A stretch of DNA of 64,000 nucleotides from Euborellia annulipes. Lineage: Eukaryota > Arthropoda > Insecta > Dermaptera > Anisolabididae. Each line of letters starts with the position of its first letter. Within the stretch, counting starts at the first letter, position 1. Shown here piece by piece: positions 10,491 through 21,840 of the stretch. Under the pieces are notes generated by a model, which searched no databases, was not told the origin of the DNA, and saw nothing but the letters and a program-made list of their open reading frames with translations. A program made the translations under genes and the position numbers. The stretch covers positions 46,389 through 110,388 of the forward strand of contig JAKCPI010003270.1 of NCBI GenBank assembly GCA_023213315.1. Reading direction: 5' to 3'.

Positions 10491-10911
10491 TATATCAATT
10501 GTCCCGGTGTGAAATCTTTTAAATTCCTTATTACTAATGATATAAATATGCATATACTGTATATATCTAGATAGAGAAAGTGAGAGAGAGGGACGTTAAT
10601 GTCTTTTATTGATTCATCTGTCAAATCGATACACGTTTGACATATTGACGTCACTTTTATCGTATTCAGAATGGAGAAATAATTCCCGATCATATATTAT
10701 TCACTGGTCCTTTTTAATTATAGTCTCTCTTTTGATCATGATAACGACCAAAAAAAAAAAATCATTTTGAAATATTAATTTTAATAAAACCCCCCCCCCT
10801 CCCTATATAATGCTATTTTTTATTTAATAAGGGTGTAATTTATTTTGTAGTGTATTTAAATATATTTTTTAATTTGATTTAATAAATCCAAATCTTAAAT
10901 ATAATATTCAG
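10491..10911. other. Mixed low-complexity interval
   Basis: A GA-rich tract near 10,570-10,590, a C-run near 10,791-10,800 and AT-rich DNA. No gene is seen. Confidence 0.45.
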
Positions 10912-10992
10912 AAAAAAATCTGGTGTATTTAAAAATGAACATCACATATTCGTTGTTGTGTGATGCGTTATAACCTACACCAGATTTTTATG
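10912..10992. repeat. Diverged family C end hairpin
   Basis: AAAAAATCTGGTGTA and TACACCAGATTTTTATG form an inverted repeat around a loop that no longer resembles other copies. Probably a solo hairpin remnant. Confidence 0.55.
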
Positions 10993-11082
10993 ATCATTTA
11001 AATTTCCAGTATTTATTATTATTTCCAGTGTTAGTTCCGAAATTGCAAAGAAAAAATTTGTACCAAAGGTTATAATTATTTT

Positions 11083-11418
11083 TTATTTAATGTAAACAAG
11101 ACGCTCAAACCGAACATTGATTAGCCACCAGGCAACTCTACGAGGAGAGGGAGCTGCTGTGACATCCCGTCCTGTGGAAGAGAAGGTAAAGAAGGTTCCC
11201 TCTCAGTGATGCATTCTTCGAAAGGAGTCGGTGCTGAGGAGTTCCTCTGCAAACCAGGATATCCTCCCTAGCATAGAAGAGGTTGGATAAAAGGAACCAG
11301 AAATAAGGATCAGCCTCATTGGCTAGAAATGAACACAAGAGGAGGAATTAGAGATAGGAAATAATGTAACTTCACGAGGTGCCAGTAGATGGCTATGACC
11401 AAGGGCTGGCTATCGGGA
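11083..11418 (+). mobile_element. Family A SINE, lacking head and tail
   Basis: Body from TTTATTTAATGTAAACAA through GCAACTCTACGAGGAGAGGG to GGTGCCAGTAGATGGC. The 5' head and the final tail are lost. Confidence 0.8.
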
Positions 11419-11897
11419 ATGGCGTGAAACTAGTCTCCTAGATCCCCTTGAAGAGCGATGAGCAGTTGGTGTCCATCAGTCAACGCGTTCAGAGCTGTGC
11501 GTATTTTTCGAGTCATCAAACCTTCAGCAGGTATACACAATATTGTTTTGCACTTTTTACCTTTTCTTATCTATACATGTTAATATTTTTTGATAGATCA
11601 ATCAATCAATCAATAGACGATTGGATAGCTTTTGTGTCTATTATTACAGGAGAAGGTCCAAATATGGGCTAGCTTTTGATTTTCGAATGTAATTGGTACA
11701 TTTTTGGACATATGGAGGAATTTAAACATTCAATCATAGCTTCATAAAAAATGCATTAAAAAAAAATTGCCTTTTGAAAATTGGGTCCAAATATGGGCTA
11801 CCTCTAATTTTATATCAAATTAAACAAAATATAAAGAGTAATGAGGAGATCAAGACAGCGAAAAGAAATAAAGAAAAAATATATTTCTCTTTCGCTT

Positions 11898-11950
11898 TAT
11901 TTTACACGTTTGTCGACGTTTCGGCCGATATTCCGGCCTTCATCTTGACA
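11898..11950 (-). ncRNA. Hammerhead-like motif (P2 left arm)
   Basis: Minus strand: AAGAUGA (11,940-11,946; expected CUGANGA, so the first two core bases are altered), perfect stem II GGCCG/CGGCC, then GAAA (11,919-11,922) and CGTC. Stem II is excellent but the core is probably dead. Confidence 0.5.
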
Positions 11951-12041
11951 ATGTGCTGTTTGCCTCGAGCTCAGAGAGGCTCTTGACCACTCCTGACAAT
12001 ACATGTGTGCCAATAGTGATCTGAGCTCGAGGCAAACAAAA

Positions 12042-12090
12042 CATTGTCCTGATGAAGGCCGGAATATGGGACGAAACGTCCACAAGCGTA
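12042..12090 (+). ncRNA. Hammerhead ribozyme motif (P2 right arm)
   Basis: Intact CUGAUGA (12,049-12,055) and GAAA (12,073-12,076). Stem II is weakened by a mismatch (GGCC/GGAC). Stem III may be ACG/CGU followed by A, and stem I ATTGTC/GAAAAT with one mismatch. The two arms of P2 have each kept a different part of the motif. Confidence 0.55.
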
Positions 12091-12421
12091 GAAAATAAAG
12101 CAAAATAGAAATATATTTTTTCTTTATTGCTTTTGGCTGTCTTGATCTCCTCATTACTCTTTATATTTTGTTTTATTTTTAGGAGGCCCATATTTGGACC
12201 CCATTTCTAAATTCTTGCAAATTTTTTTTGAATAAAGCATTTTGTTTATGAAATTCCCCCATGTCCAAAAATGTACCAACTACATTCGAAAATCAAAAGC
12301 TAGCCCATATTTGGACCTTCTCCTCTAATAATAAGCACAAAAGCTATCCAATCGTCTTATTGATTGATTGATTGATCTATCAAAAAATATTAACATGTAT
12401 AGATAAGAAAAGGTAAAAACA

Positions 12422-12884
12422 CACTATTATTTTGGTGTCAACACCACAATTCCAAAAGGCAAAGTAATTATCTTCTACTTGTTTTGTTATTGATACATTC
12501 CCCTCCTCCCTCCCTCCTTTTTCTCCACCCTCCCCCCCGTCACTTTCTCTTCTAAACATATCTGATAGATAACAGGTGACCGCAATCAATTAGGTTACTA
12601 ATTTCCTTCAAGTGTGGGTGGAGATAGATATTGATCGATTCATTTTCCGCTTCATGTTTAGCTTAAAATGGGGTTAAGAGTTGCCAACACTAGGGGTAAT
12701 TTTCGTTTTTTTTTTTTTTTTTTCAAACATCTATCAATAACCCAGCTACACCACCTGTGTTTTAAATTTATACTTTTCAACTTCCCGAAAAAACTTTTAC
12801 ATTATTTTTTGGGTCATTATGTTATCTAACAATAATTTAAATCTTATTTATTATTATATTTTGATATTTTCTTGAAATATAATA
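12422..12884. other. Mixed interval, no gene seen
   Basis: C/T-rich tract at 12,498-12,545 and a T-tract near 12,705-12,723. The 69-codon minus-strand frame here follows the GGAGG tract and is not called. Confidence 0.45.
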
Positions 12885-13710
12885 TCAAAAAATTTTTTCA
12901 CATCCCAGCACCTCCACAGTCGACATATATAAAACAATTTATTTTCGTTAAAAATGATGTAGGATGCTTCACTTTAACAATAAATAAATCAGGAATGACT
13001 TCCCCGAAAATTTTTCGTATATTCTTTTGGAATTAAGTCCGATTGTGTATGTGAACACGATTGCTTAAAAACAGCCTGATCATTAAAATTTGGTATATAC
13101 TCCTCGCACTAAAATTGTAGATTTCTTTCAACTTTTGGCGTAAATACGCCACCTGGAAGTAGTACTTTACTTAATAAGTTTTTAAAAAATTTTGAAATTT
13201 TCAATTTTTTTGTTATATATAATATACCATATATTAGCTAAGTAAAGCCTTGTTTGAAAAAGGATGGAGTTTTATCAATCAATGCTCAAATAGACTGTTC
13301 ATTAGCCAGTCAATATATGTTAATATAATATATATCTACAATAAATTAAAATTTCTCACATCCCAGCACCTCCACAATCAACAAATATAAAATAATTATA
13401 TTTTTTTTTAGTTAAAAATGCCGTTTCAATGTAGTATGTTGCTTCATTTCAGCAACAAAAAAAAATGGTGGGATGTTTTGTTAGGCAACAAAAATTCCAA
13501 ACAAAAATAATTTGAAAGAATTTGTCTATTGAGAGTTTATTATATTTAAGGGAAATTAAATTATATTTCGATATATATATTTTTTTTTTAATATGTTATA
13601 ACAAATAAATTCTCTTCACATCCCAGCACCTCCACAGTTAAAAAATATAAAATAATTATATATATATTTTTTAATGGAGTATGTTTCTTCACTACAACGA
13701 TAAAAGAGTT
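12885..13710 (+). repeat. Family E-prime: three direct units with CCCAGCACCTCCAC
   Basis: Units begin near 12,898, 13,356 and 13,615, each with CACATCCCAGCACCTCCACA, an AT-rich run and GATG/TATGYTKCTTCAYT. Spacing is irregular (about 460 and 260 bp), so they look like dispersed copies rather than a strict array. Confidence 0.65.
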
Positions 13711-14448
13711 GATTTGTGTTAGTCCAATAAATTTCAAACAACTAAGCGTTTACACAAACAAATTTCATAATTCATTTTTCTTTCATCTATTAAATGATGA
13801 TTTTTTTTAACATTAATATTTTATAAATTATTAACGTCTAAACAGAGGATAAGAAATGAGTCTATTATGGGGGTAGAGAAAAGGAAGCAGAGCATTAACG
13901 CTCTCAGATCAATTTTATTGTTCGCCCGCACTTTTATGACTTGATTCCATTAGTGTTGACGTGTCGTAATGCTTTGCAATGGCGTACAAAAAAAAAAAAA
14001 GAGAACTCATATAAAATGAAAATGCGAAGCAGAGTTAGAGGGAAAGTGAAGGGGGAAGTTTTTTTTTTTTCCTATATTAAATGACAATTTCGAAACACAT
14101 CTTCATTTGCAATAATAATAATAATTGGTATTCAGAACGCAGGAAGGATAATAAAACCAATGAGTTTTGACCTAAAAAAAAAAATTATATTCGTAGGCTT
14201 CTTAGAAACCAAATGACTTTATTAAATTGTAGAAATTTTTATTTATAAATTTATAGAATTCAATGTGTGTAGACCACTTTGAATTTAACGATTTTTTTTT
14301 TTTTTTATTTGATTTTTTTCCATTCAAATAAAAACAATTCACTGAGATTTTATATTTTATTGTAATTTTATATCTACTAAAAAAAAATGCCATTTTTTCT
14401 GATTAAAACGATAAACTACATTTGTATTTAATTGCGTAGCACATTATT
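13711..14448. other. Mixed interval including a family F fragment
   Basis: 13,850-14,075 is less repetitive (GCATTAACGCTCTCAGATCA). 14,386-14,425 carries a family F start (ATGCCATTTTTTCTGATTAA). No gene was recognised. Confidence 0.4.
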
Positions 14449-14698
14449 AAAAATATGGTGTGACTGGTGAACAGCACACAACTTTCTCTTCCCAGACAGC
14501 TTGGAATATTGCAGAAATATCGCGAATCTTGCATAAATTGTCAATATTGCATCAATATTGCAAATTTTACAAAATATTGGCAACATTGCTGCAATATACA
14601 GTGGCAACATTCCAAGCTCATAACGTAGGTATATATCGAATTTTTGACATTAATCCAATACTTTCACTCTCTATATGTAAAAGTAATAGAAAGTAAAA
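14449..14698 (+). mobile_element. Deleted family C element with a nested inverted-repeat insert
   Basis: The left family C hairpin arm (TATGGTGTGACTGG...ACAACTTTCTCTT) and the right end (GAATTTTTGACATTAATCC...GAAAGTAA) are present. Between them lies a foreign segment at about 14,495-14,627. Confidence 0.6.
14495..14627. mobile_element. Short MITE-like inverted repeat with TTGCAATATT motifs
   Basis: Ends AGCTTGGAATATTGC and (reverse) AGCTTGGAATGTTGC frame an interior full of TTGCA/CAATATTGC words. It may begin CCCAGACAGC, similar to the CCCAGATAGC end of the 40.7-kb transposon, but the right end lacks that sequence. Confidence 0.5.
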
Positions 14699-14974
14699 AA
14701 AACACTTTGTTTTGTTCAAATGAAGTTAGAGTAGGTCGTCCATTTTTAATAAATTTATTAAAAAAATATTTTGGTTATTTTGTTTCTTAAAAAAAAAATC
14801 ATGATTTTAGCTATAATTAAAATTTAATTTATTTATTTCTGTTAAAATTATTAAAATAATTTTAATAAAATCACACAAGAACATGATCCCAATTAAACAA
14901 TAAGAATTTTTAATAACTTCATATTGTTATAGAAAAATAAAAAAAAATTAAGTCTATATAAACATTTTTTTATA

Positions 14975-15435
14975 ATATATTCTAAATTCTGCCATTTTTC
15001 TGAATTAAATGTTATGCCATACTTGTATTTATATTAGTTTTAAAATACTAAAAAACATAATTTTTTCGTTGAAGTGGAGAAAGCGTCAGTCCGCCATTTT
15101 TTTGAACAATAAACATATAATTTAATGTTAAAAATTTATTTATTTAATTTAAAAAAATTATTTATTTTATTTTTCGCTTTTTAATCCCACAAATTCTCTA
15201 ACTCGATTAATTAATGAGAATTTTTAATATTTTTATCTTCATATTGTTATAGAATAAGAAAGAAAATAATTTTTTTATTAGTAGGCTATATTCTAAATTC
15301 TGCCATTTTTCTGAATTAAATGATATACTACACTTATATTTTTATATATTACAACTTAATAAAAAACTATTTTTACGTTGAAGTGGAATAAACATCAATC
15401 TACCATTTTTGTAAACAATAAATCCAAAGAATATA
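14975..15435 (+). repeat. Family F tandem pair, about 311-bp period
   Basis: TCTAAATTCTGCCATTTTTC occurs at 14,981 and 15,292. Each is followed by GAAGTGGA.AAA and CGTCAGTCCGCCATTTTT-type sequence and AACAATAAA. Confidence 0.65.
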
Positions 15436-15954
15436 ATTAATTAAAATTTAATTTCAATAATATGTGTGAGATTTAAATAACATTTTTTCTTTTCTTTTCC
15501 TAAATAGTTATTCTTAAATCCCACAAACGGTGGAATCAATTATAATTTTTAATTTTCTAGCAATTGCTTTCAAAGATTAAATCAAATTTTCTTTCAGTGG
15601 TGGCATTTAATCTGTCAGCCAGCCACCGTCGACTCCATTTTAATTCTAATCTCCCTTAACGTAATTCTATATTCTTCTAATTATCTTTTTCTTTCTTTCT
15701 TTTTTTTGGGGAAAATGGAGGGTGGCGGGCTGAGATGAAATCTAATTAAGCTCAATATTTCTTTGACATTTTCATGATTAAAAATCAGCGGCGAATATTT
15801 ATTTTAAAACTACCGTAGCTGCGGTAGGCCCTGGCAGGCAGTGAAAAGAAATTTAATTATATAACAATTTTTATTATTTTTCATTTGAGAGATTTAATTA
15901 TTTAAATAATTAGCTTTAATATTTCTTAACAAGAATTCTCTTCCCATTGGAAAA
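15436..15954. other. Unassigned interval
   Basis: A moderately complex stretch at 15,590-15,850 (GTCAGCCAGCCACCGTCGAC; GCGGTAGGCCCTGGCAGGCA). No repeat partner or coding signal was found. Confidence 0.35.
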
Positions 15955-16324
15955 ATTTGTCAAATAAAATACCATATTTGTTTAGTATATTTTGATAAAA
16001 ATGGGCATATCATTGTTGTCATCAAAAATGACCCTTAAGTATTAATTTTCACACCTCTAGCTCATCGGGAAGTTTTGAAATTAGATTAATTTGCGTGAGT
16101 TTTCAAATAAAGTACCACATTAGTTTGGTCTATTTTGGTAAAAACCGACTGGCAATTTGCGTCATCAAAAATGACCCTTAAATATCAAATTTCAGACCTC
16201 TAGCTCATCGAGAAGTGTCCTAAACAAAGACTAAAAGTTGGTGACCTTGAAAGAGTAAGTTAAATAAAAGCATTTAATTAATTAATAAAATATAATATAG
16301 ATATAGGTAATTAAAGTTAAACTA

Positions 16325-16520
16325 GCCGCGCCGCCCGCCTTCGGCGGGCTTCGCGTCAGCAGGGGCTACGCCCCCTGGACCCCCAGCCACTGGCTCGGCC
16401 CGCCTGCGGCGGACCCTCGCCTTTCTTAAATATGAGAAACGGGCTGGCGCTAGACGGGGGCTACGCCCCCTGGACCCCCCAGCCGCTGGCTCGGGCCCGC
16501 CTGCGGCGGACCCTCGCCTT
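16325..16520 (+). repeat. GC-rich island of two direct units with strong hairpins
   Basis: Two units share GGGGCTACGCCCCCTGGACC, CTGGCTCGGGCCCGCCTGCGG-type sequence and GGACCCTCGCCTTT. GCCCGCCTTCGGCGGGC is a perfect 17-base hairpin and GGGGCTACGCCCC another. The Gly/Pro/Arg-rich minus-strand frame is a by-product of this composition. Confidence 0.65.
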
Positions 16521-16557
16521 TTCTTAATTATAATAAAAAGAAAATTATTATTACTAC

Positions 16558-16606
16558 GTATTCCAGTCCAGTGCCTGCTTGAGGATTTGTTTACATTCAA
16601 AGAATA
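16558..16606 (-). mobile_element. Family A SINE fragment
   Basis: TATTCCAGTCCAGTGCCTGC followed by TTGAGGATTTGTTTACATT matches the centre of family A; the rest is absent. Confidence 0.7.
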
Positions 16607-16885
16607 CACAACTGCAAAGAATACTTAAATATTTCTCTATACATTTCCTATGGGAGAAATCGTAACTTTAAGAATTAATAACTCGAAAAGTTATAGGAAT
16701 TTCGGGACCCGAGTATTTTTCCGGGACTCTCCATAACGTCCTCTATAAGACTGCAAAATTTTGTTTCAAAATTCCAACGGGAAGTTGGTCAAACAGAGCG
16801 TGACAGACGGACAGACGGACAGACAGACGGAAGACAGACGGACAGACAGACGGACACTCCGTAATTATTATATATAGAAATTGAA

Positions 16886-17259
16886 TAAATAAATCTCACA
16901 ATTGTTATTCTATCATTAATCATATATATTAAATTTTAATTTTCGAATTTTTATCATTTATATGGATAGAGAGACAATGCCATTGTTGCTAATCTAAAAT
17001 GCAATAGTTTGATCGACGCACTTTTTCTTTTTTTTTTTAAGAAGTCGATCCATTAGAAAGAGAGAGAAAGATGAGATTAAATAGTTGATGCCCGTCAATT
17101 CCTTCTTTTTTTTTTTTTTTTTCTTCAACCCCAATATTTTTTCAAATCTCTTCTTCTTTTTCTTTCAACTTTTATATTTTTCAATTGGCTGGAAAATGTT
17201 TTTCCCGATTTAGATAAAAAAAAAAAACTTTATACGGTATAGTAGATCTATAAACTTTA
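16886..17259. other. AT/T-rich interval
   Basis: Several T-tracts and a GA tract. No gene seen. Confidence 0.45.
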
Positions 17260-17440
17260 AATTAAAAAAAAAAATGTTTCCTCTTATTTTAATTATTTAT
17301 CACGAATTATTACAAAATTTCAATCAGTCTCACATCCCAGCACCTCCACCTTCACACAGAGCATCCCAGCTCCTCCACGAAACTTTGAATCTTAAAGGAA
17401 TCACTCTTTGATTCTTTCGGATACAACCAACCTCTTTCAT
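17260..17440 (+). repeat. Family E unit 1
   Basis: CATCCCAGCACCTCCACC at 17,334 and CATCCCAGCTCCTCCACG at 17,361, 27 bp apart, followed by AAACTTTGAATCTTAAAGGA. Confidence 0.65.
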
Positions 17441-17589
17441 TTATCATAACTCGTAGATTGGTAGATTTATTCTTTATTTAATTCTGAATTCAGCTGTTTA
17501 TTTGATTATTATATTACCTTCCGGCAGGTGGTGTGAAAAATCGATTTACTTATTATTTTCTTTCAAGTGATAAATATAGAACAATAATC

Positions 17590-17860
17590 TATATTTTAAG
17601 TCAAATTTAGATAAGAAAAAAAAAAAAAAAAAAAAAACACTTTATCCTAGCTATAAATAATTATTTATCAGGAATCTTTCTAAAATATCAATCAGTTTCA
17701 AATCCCAGCACCTCCACAATTTACGCGGATGATTCCAGCTCCTCCACAGAACTTTAAATGTTAAAAGAATTAGAACACAAAGAACTTTATAATTCCTTTG
17801 AAAACAATTAACTATCTTCTATTAAAATATTTTCAAACAAATCTTATCTATAAAAACGAA
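17590..17860 (+). repeat. Family E unit 2
   Basis: AATCCCAGCACCTCCACAAT and ATTCCAGCTCCTCCACAGAA about 27 bp apart, then AACTTTAAATGTTAAAAGAA and CTTCTATTAAAATATTTTCA. It forms a long inverted repeat with unit 3. Confidence 0.65.
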
Positions 17861-18094
17861 TAATTTGAAATTTCCTATTTTTTCTTTAGATATTGGATTA
17901 AATTATCTATTCATTGACTTTTACTGTTTATTGAGATTTACCGCCGATTGTTTGTCTTATGGTTGTTTGATCCAGGTTTTATAATGACGTAATTAAATGA
18001 ATAAAAAGAAGAAGAGTTTACTTTTAAGTTTTTTTTTTTTTTTTTGTTTTTAAAAATCTACTGGAATGAATTTGATTAAAATTCATAAATTAAT

Positions 18095-18300
18095 AATATG
18101 TTAAATTGAAAATATTTTAATAGAAGATGGTTATTGCCAAAGGAATCAAAGAACACTTTGTGTCTTGACCCCTTTAAAATTTAAAGTTTCGTGGAGGAGC
18201 TGGGATCATTTGTGTGAATTGTGGAGGTGCTGGGATGTAATACTGAAATTTTGCAATGATACATGACAAATAATTAAAACAAGAAGAAACATTTTTTTTT
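18095..18300 (-). repeat. Family E unit 3 (inverted)
   Basis: GTGGAGGAGCTGGGATCATT and TGTGGAGGTGCTGGGATGTA are the reverse of units 1 and 2. TGAAAATATTTTAATAGAAG at its left end pairs with the right end of unit 2. Confidence 0.65.
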
Positions 18301-18479
18301 ATTTAAATTTTATAGATAGGATAAATTGTTTTTTTCCAGATATAAATTTGACTTAAAATATAAATTATTAAAATGTATATTCACAAAAAAAAAATCTCAA
18401 ATTTATCTGAAGTTGTATTGTTTTTAATTTGTTATTTGTAAAATTATAAAAAAATCTTGAGAAAAGTTTTTCTATATTA

Positions 18480-18640
18480 AATAAGTATTTATGTTTTTTC
18501 AAAAAAAATCATTTCACATCCCAGCATCTCCACAATTCACTTACATCATCCCAGCTCCTCTACACAACTTTAAATTTTAAAGGGATCAGATAGAGTGTAT
18601 TTTTGTTAAAAGATATTTTATTAATCAATCAATCTTCTTG
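18480..18640 (+). repeat. Family E unit 4
   Basis: CATCCCAGCATCTCCACAAT and CATCCCAGCTCCTCTACACA, then AACTTTAAATTTTAAAGGGA. Same two-motif layout as the other units. Confidence 0.6.
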
Positions 18641-20199
18641 TCTGTTTTGATTTAAAATACAAAATCCTAATTTAAAGGCAAAGACTAACCCTCTTAAATA
18701 AACCATATTTGTTTCCTAACGAGATCTCCCCCTCCCCGCGCATCCCCACCTCCTCTACTTCTATATATAACCAGACAGAAAGAGAGAGAGAGAGAAGGAA
18801 ATTTCGTCTTTATTTCAACATAATGGATTTTAAATTATAAGTAGTGAAGGTAGGGCAATCTCATTCTAAAAATCCTAAATTTAGCTAAAAAAAAAAAAAA
18901 AAAATTAAAAAAACATTAAAAATGAAAATGAAAGTAAAAAAAGAGATTAAAAATAAATTAATAATTAACGGTAATTTGAAAAAATTAACTAAAGTGATGG
19001 GAAAAAAATTATAATTAATAATAATCTTGATTTTTAATTTTGCATTTGAAAATATTTTTGTTTAGAATTAAAAAAAAACATGAATTAATTTTTACAAAAG
19101 GTGAAGAATCGTAAAAAAAAAATATTGCCTTTAAATTTGAATTTAATAATTTCAATTTATAATTAGAAAAAAAAAATAAAATTTATTATTTATATCATTA
19201 ATTATACAATAATAATTGTGAGATTTATTTATTTAAAATTTTTAAATTCTTTAATTGAATAATAATAACTCCAAAACTACTAGGCGTATTTTTATGTTTT
19301 TTTTTTTTTATTAATGTGTAAAAAATCCTACATCAGCGAGCCTCCTGATATGAATTTTATATCATTAATTAAAGAATTTAATTTAATATATTTGTGAGAT
19401 TTAATTAGTTTAAATTTTTAATTCTTTGTATTTTATTTATTTATTTAAAAAGAAAGTTGGCATTAGGCCACCATTAGCCACTGTTAAATTCTTTGTACAC
19501 AATAACTGTAAAACTAAATGACTGATTTTCATTATTTTTTTTTTTTTTTTTGAATATGAAAACCAAATGGTGATACAAATAAATTTGGCGGGAATTTTAA
19601 CATAATTAAATATCGTTTAAAGCTAAGAAGCCGAAAAGTCTGAAAATTAATTAAAAAAAAAAAACAACCGTTATTGAGATAGGGAGTATTTTTGTTCGAT
19701 CAATCTTCTTGTCTGTTTTGATTTAAAGTACAAAATTCTAATTTAAAGGGAAAGACTAAACCTCTTAACTAAACCATATTTGTTTTCTAACGAGATCTCC
19801 ACCCTCTCCACCTCCTAGTTAGTATATTATAAAAGAAAATGTTTTAAAAAAAAGTAGTAAAAAAGATAGATTAAGAGTCAAAGAAAACAAAAATGAAAAG
19901 AAAGGCTTTTACTTAAACTGTAAATTTTTATTTACAGAATTATATATAAAAAAAAGAGACTTTTTCATAAGAGAATTTATTTTTTTCTTTCTTTAAATAA
20001 AATAAAAAAAGTTAGTTAAAGGTTTATGACAGAAAAATGAAAAGGAAAAGACAGAGATAAAAAAAAAGTTTTGAGATTTAGAAAGAAATGGAATTAAAAA
20101 GAATAAAAAAAAAAGATTTTCTCTTTGAAATCAAATTCAAATGTATAGAATAAACGGATTAGTAATAATTTTTACATATATTAAAATCGCTTATATAGA
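18641..20199. repeat. AT-rich interval with family G copies and a direct duplication
   Basis: ATCAATCTTCTTGTCTGTTT and TTTGTT.CCTAACGAGATCTCC occur at 18,626-18,730 and again at 19,697-19,800. Family G units (AATAATTGTGAGATTTATTT; ACTCCAAAACTACT) lie at about 19,210-19,300 and 19,390-19,560. No coding signal. Confidence 0.5.
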
Positions 20200-21440
20200 A
20201 AATTCCCTCCAACTCCTAAACGGTTGTTTTATTTTTTTTATTTTTTTTTTTAATCCATATAAAATTTGTTTACAATTTAATTTTAAATAAATTTTAAATT
20301 GAGAAATTTTTTGAATTAGCTAATAATATAAATAACAAAGTTATCAACAAAAACTAAAAAAATACAGGAGTAAACAACTCTTCATTGGGTATAAATACTA
20401 AAACAAAATTTTATTTATCCATAAAAATATCATTTAAATAAAACCACGTTTTAATTTAATTATTTGGCATTTACATCAAAAATTCTAAAAATCTCAATTC
20501 AATTCAATTGATTTTTTCAAATATTTTATCTATTTTTTAATTTTCTAATTTATCTATGAAATTAAAAACAAATTCCAAAATCCTGTTTTGAGGAATTTAG
20601 GAATAAAGCAAAAATGACGTCATATTTGATATATTTTCCAAAAATTTATCAAAAATAAATAATTTAATTTAAAATAGAGTATAAAAATAGTTTTTTGAAA
20701 AAATTTATTATATTCTTGCACTGTTTCCTAAATATTTAATTTTTTTTTTTTGTTTTTTTTTTTTTTCAAAAATATCAAAAAATCTAAAAATCTCAAAACG
20801 GTTGATTTTTTCAAATAAATGTATATAACAAAAATTACTTGAAATTTACTTTAAAATAACTTTTATATATTCAACTTTTCTCTAAAGCGAGTAATACTCA
20901 ATATATTAACAAAATGTTATAAAACACCAAGAATAAACTAACCTTCAGGTGCATTATATTCTCAAACTAAAATATACATTTTATCTAATTTTAACTATTT
21001 AATTTATTTATAAAATTAAAAAAAAAAAAATGGAAAAATTATATTTTGAGGAATTTAGAAATTAAGCAAAAAATGATGTCACTTTTGATTATCAAAACTT
21101 ATCAAAAATAATTAATTGATCTTAAAATATTATTTAAAAATAGTTTATTAAAAAAAATTACTAATATTCTTAGACTTTTCTTTAATTACAGTATTTAATA
21201 ATTTCCTTCGAAAATATCAAAAATTCTATAAATCTCAAAAAAGGTCGATTTTTTTTTTAATACATATAACAAAATTTGTTTAAAATAAGTTTTAAATAGA
21301 ATTTTTTTTTAAATATTATAAATAACAAATTTATTAACAAAAAACAAAAACAATTACAAGAGTAAACTACTCTTAAATGGTTGAAAATAATAAAACAAAA
21401 ATATACATTTTATCTAATTTTAAATAACAGTTATATGAAA
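20200..21440 (+). repeat. Large-unit tandem repeat, about 450-580 bp period
   Basis: TTTTGAGGAATTTAGGAATA (20,586) and TTTTGAGGAATTTAGAAATT (21,046), plus CTCAAAACGGTTGATTTTTT (20,785) and CTCAAAAAAGGTCGATTTTT (21,233), recur in the same order. About 2.5 very AT-rich, diverged units. Confidence 0.55.
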
Positions 21441-21479
21441 AAAATGAAAATTTGGATAATTTTATTTTTGATCATAATA

Positions 21480-21840
21480 ATCATCATAAGTAAAAGACGA
21501 GTGGCTGGTTGGCTGTCACACACTAAAGCTGAATAAATCAATTGAGGCGTTACGGGGTGGGGGTGGGGGGTGGAGGCGACGGTGGCGGCGGCAGCGACGT
21601 TGAGAGAGAGAAAAGGGGATGGAGGCCACGCGTGCGCTTGCTTCTACAGACAACTTGTTGAGCTCTACGGTTGTGCGGGGTGTAGAGGGTAAGAGGGAGA
21701 GACGAGTACACCCCCTCCCCCACCTCCTTTCTAAATATATACGATAAGAGAGGAAGAAAAGTCGCTCCATTCTACTCAAACAGCTAATTAACGTATCTTT
21801 ATATATATATGGGCTTGTCAAGGGAAAAAATAGGGTAAGG
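21480..21840. other. GC-enriched single-copy-looking segment
   Basis: An island of higher GC (GGCGACGGTGGCGGCGGCAG; GAGGCCACGCGTGCGCTTGC) in AT-rich DNA, with no repeat partner in the window. A 101-codon minus-strand frame crosses it but is Arg/Pro/Ser-rich. It could be regulatory or a 5' exon of a gene outside the window. Confidence 0.35.

Larger units (their letters stand above)
11551..12421. mobile_element. Foldback element P2, about 870-bp palindrome with two hammerhead cores
   Basis: Left arm 11,551-11,973 and right arm 12,021-12,421 are reverse complements over some 400 bp each, including (AATC)n/(GATT)n tracts and the GGTCCAAATATGGGCTAGC segment. The short centre holds GAGCTCAGAG-type sequence. 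Outward-reading hammerhead-like cores lie near the centre. Small indels separate the arms. No coding frame of substance. Confidence 0.8.
15955..16885 (+). mobile_element. Family H element, composite
   Basis: It starts with a 2-unit direct repeat of about 145 bp (CAAATAAARTACCA...CCTCTAGCTCATCG at 15,961 and 16,105) and contains a GC-rich island and a family A fragment. It ends with TTGGTCAAACAGAGCGTGAC, a GACAGACG-rich tract and ACACTCCGTAATTATTATAT. The 3' part matches 33.47-33.64 kb in reverse. Confidence 0.55.

Noticed and set aside
16325..16520. Bacterial contamination
   Set aside because: The module recurs at two other places in the window and is embedded in a repeat with AT-rich flanks.
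16322..16609. Gly/Pro/Arg-rich minus-strand frame
   Set aside because: Caused by the GC-rich hairpin repeat; both units translate to the same low-complexity pattern.
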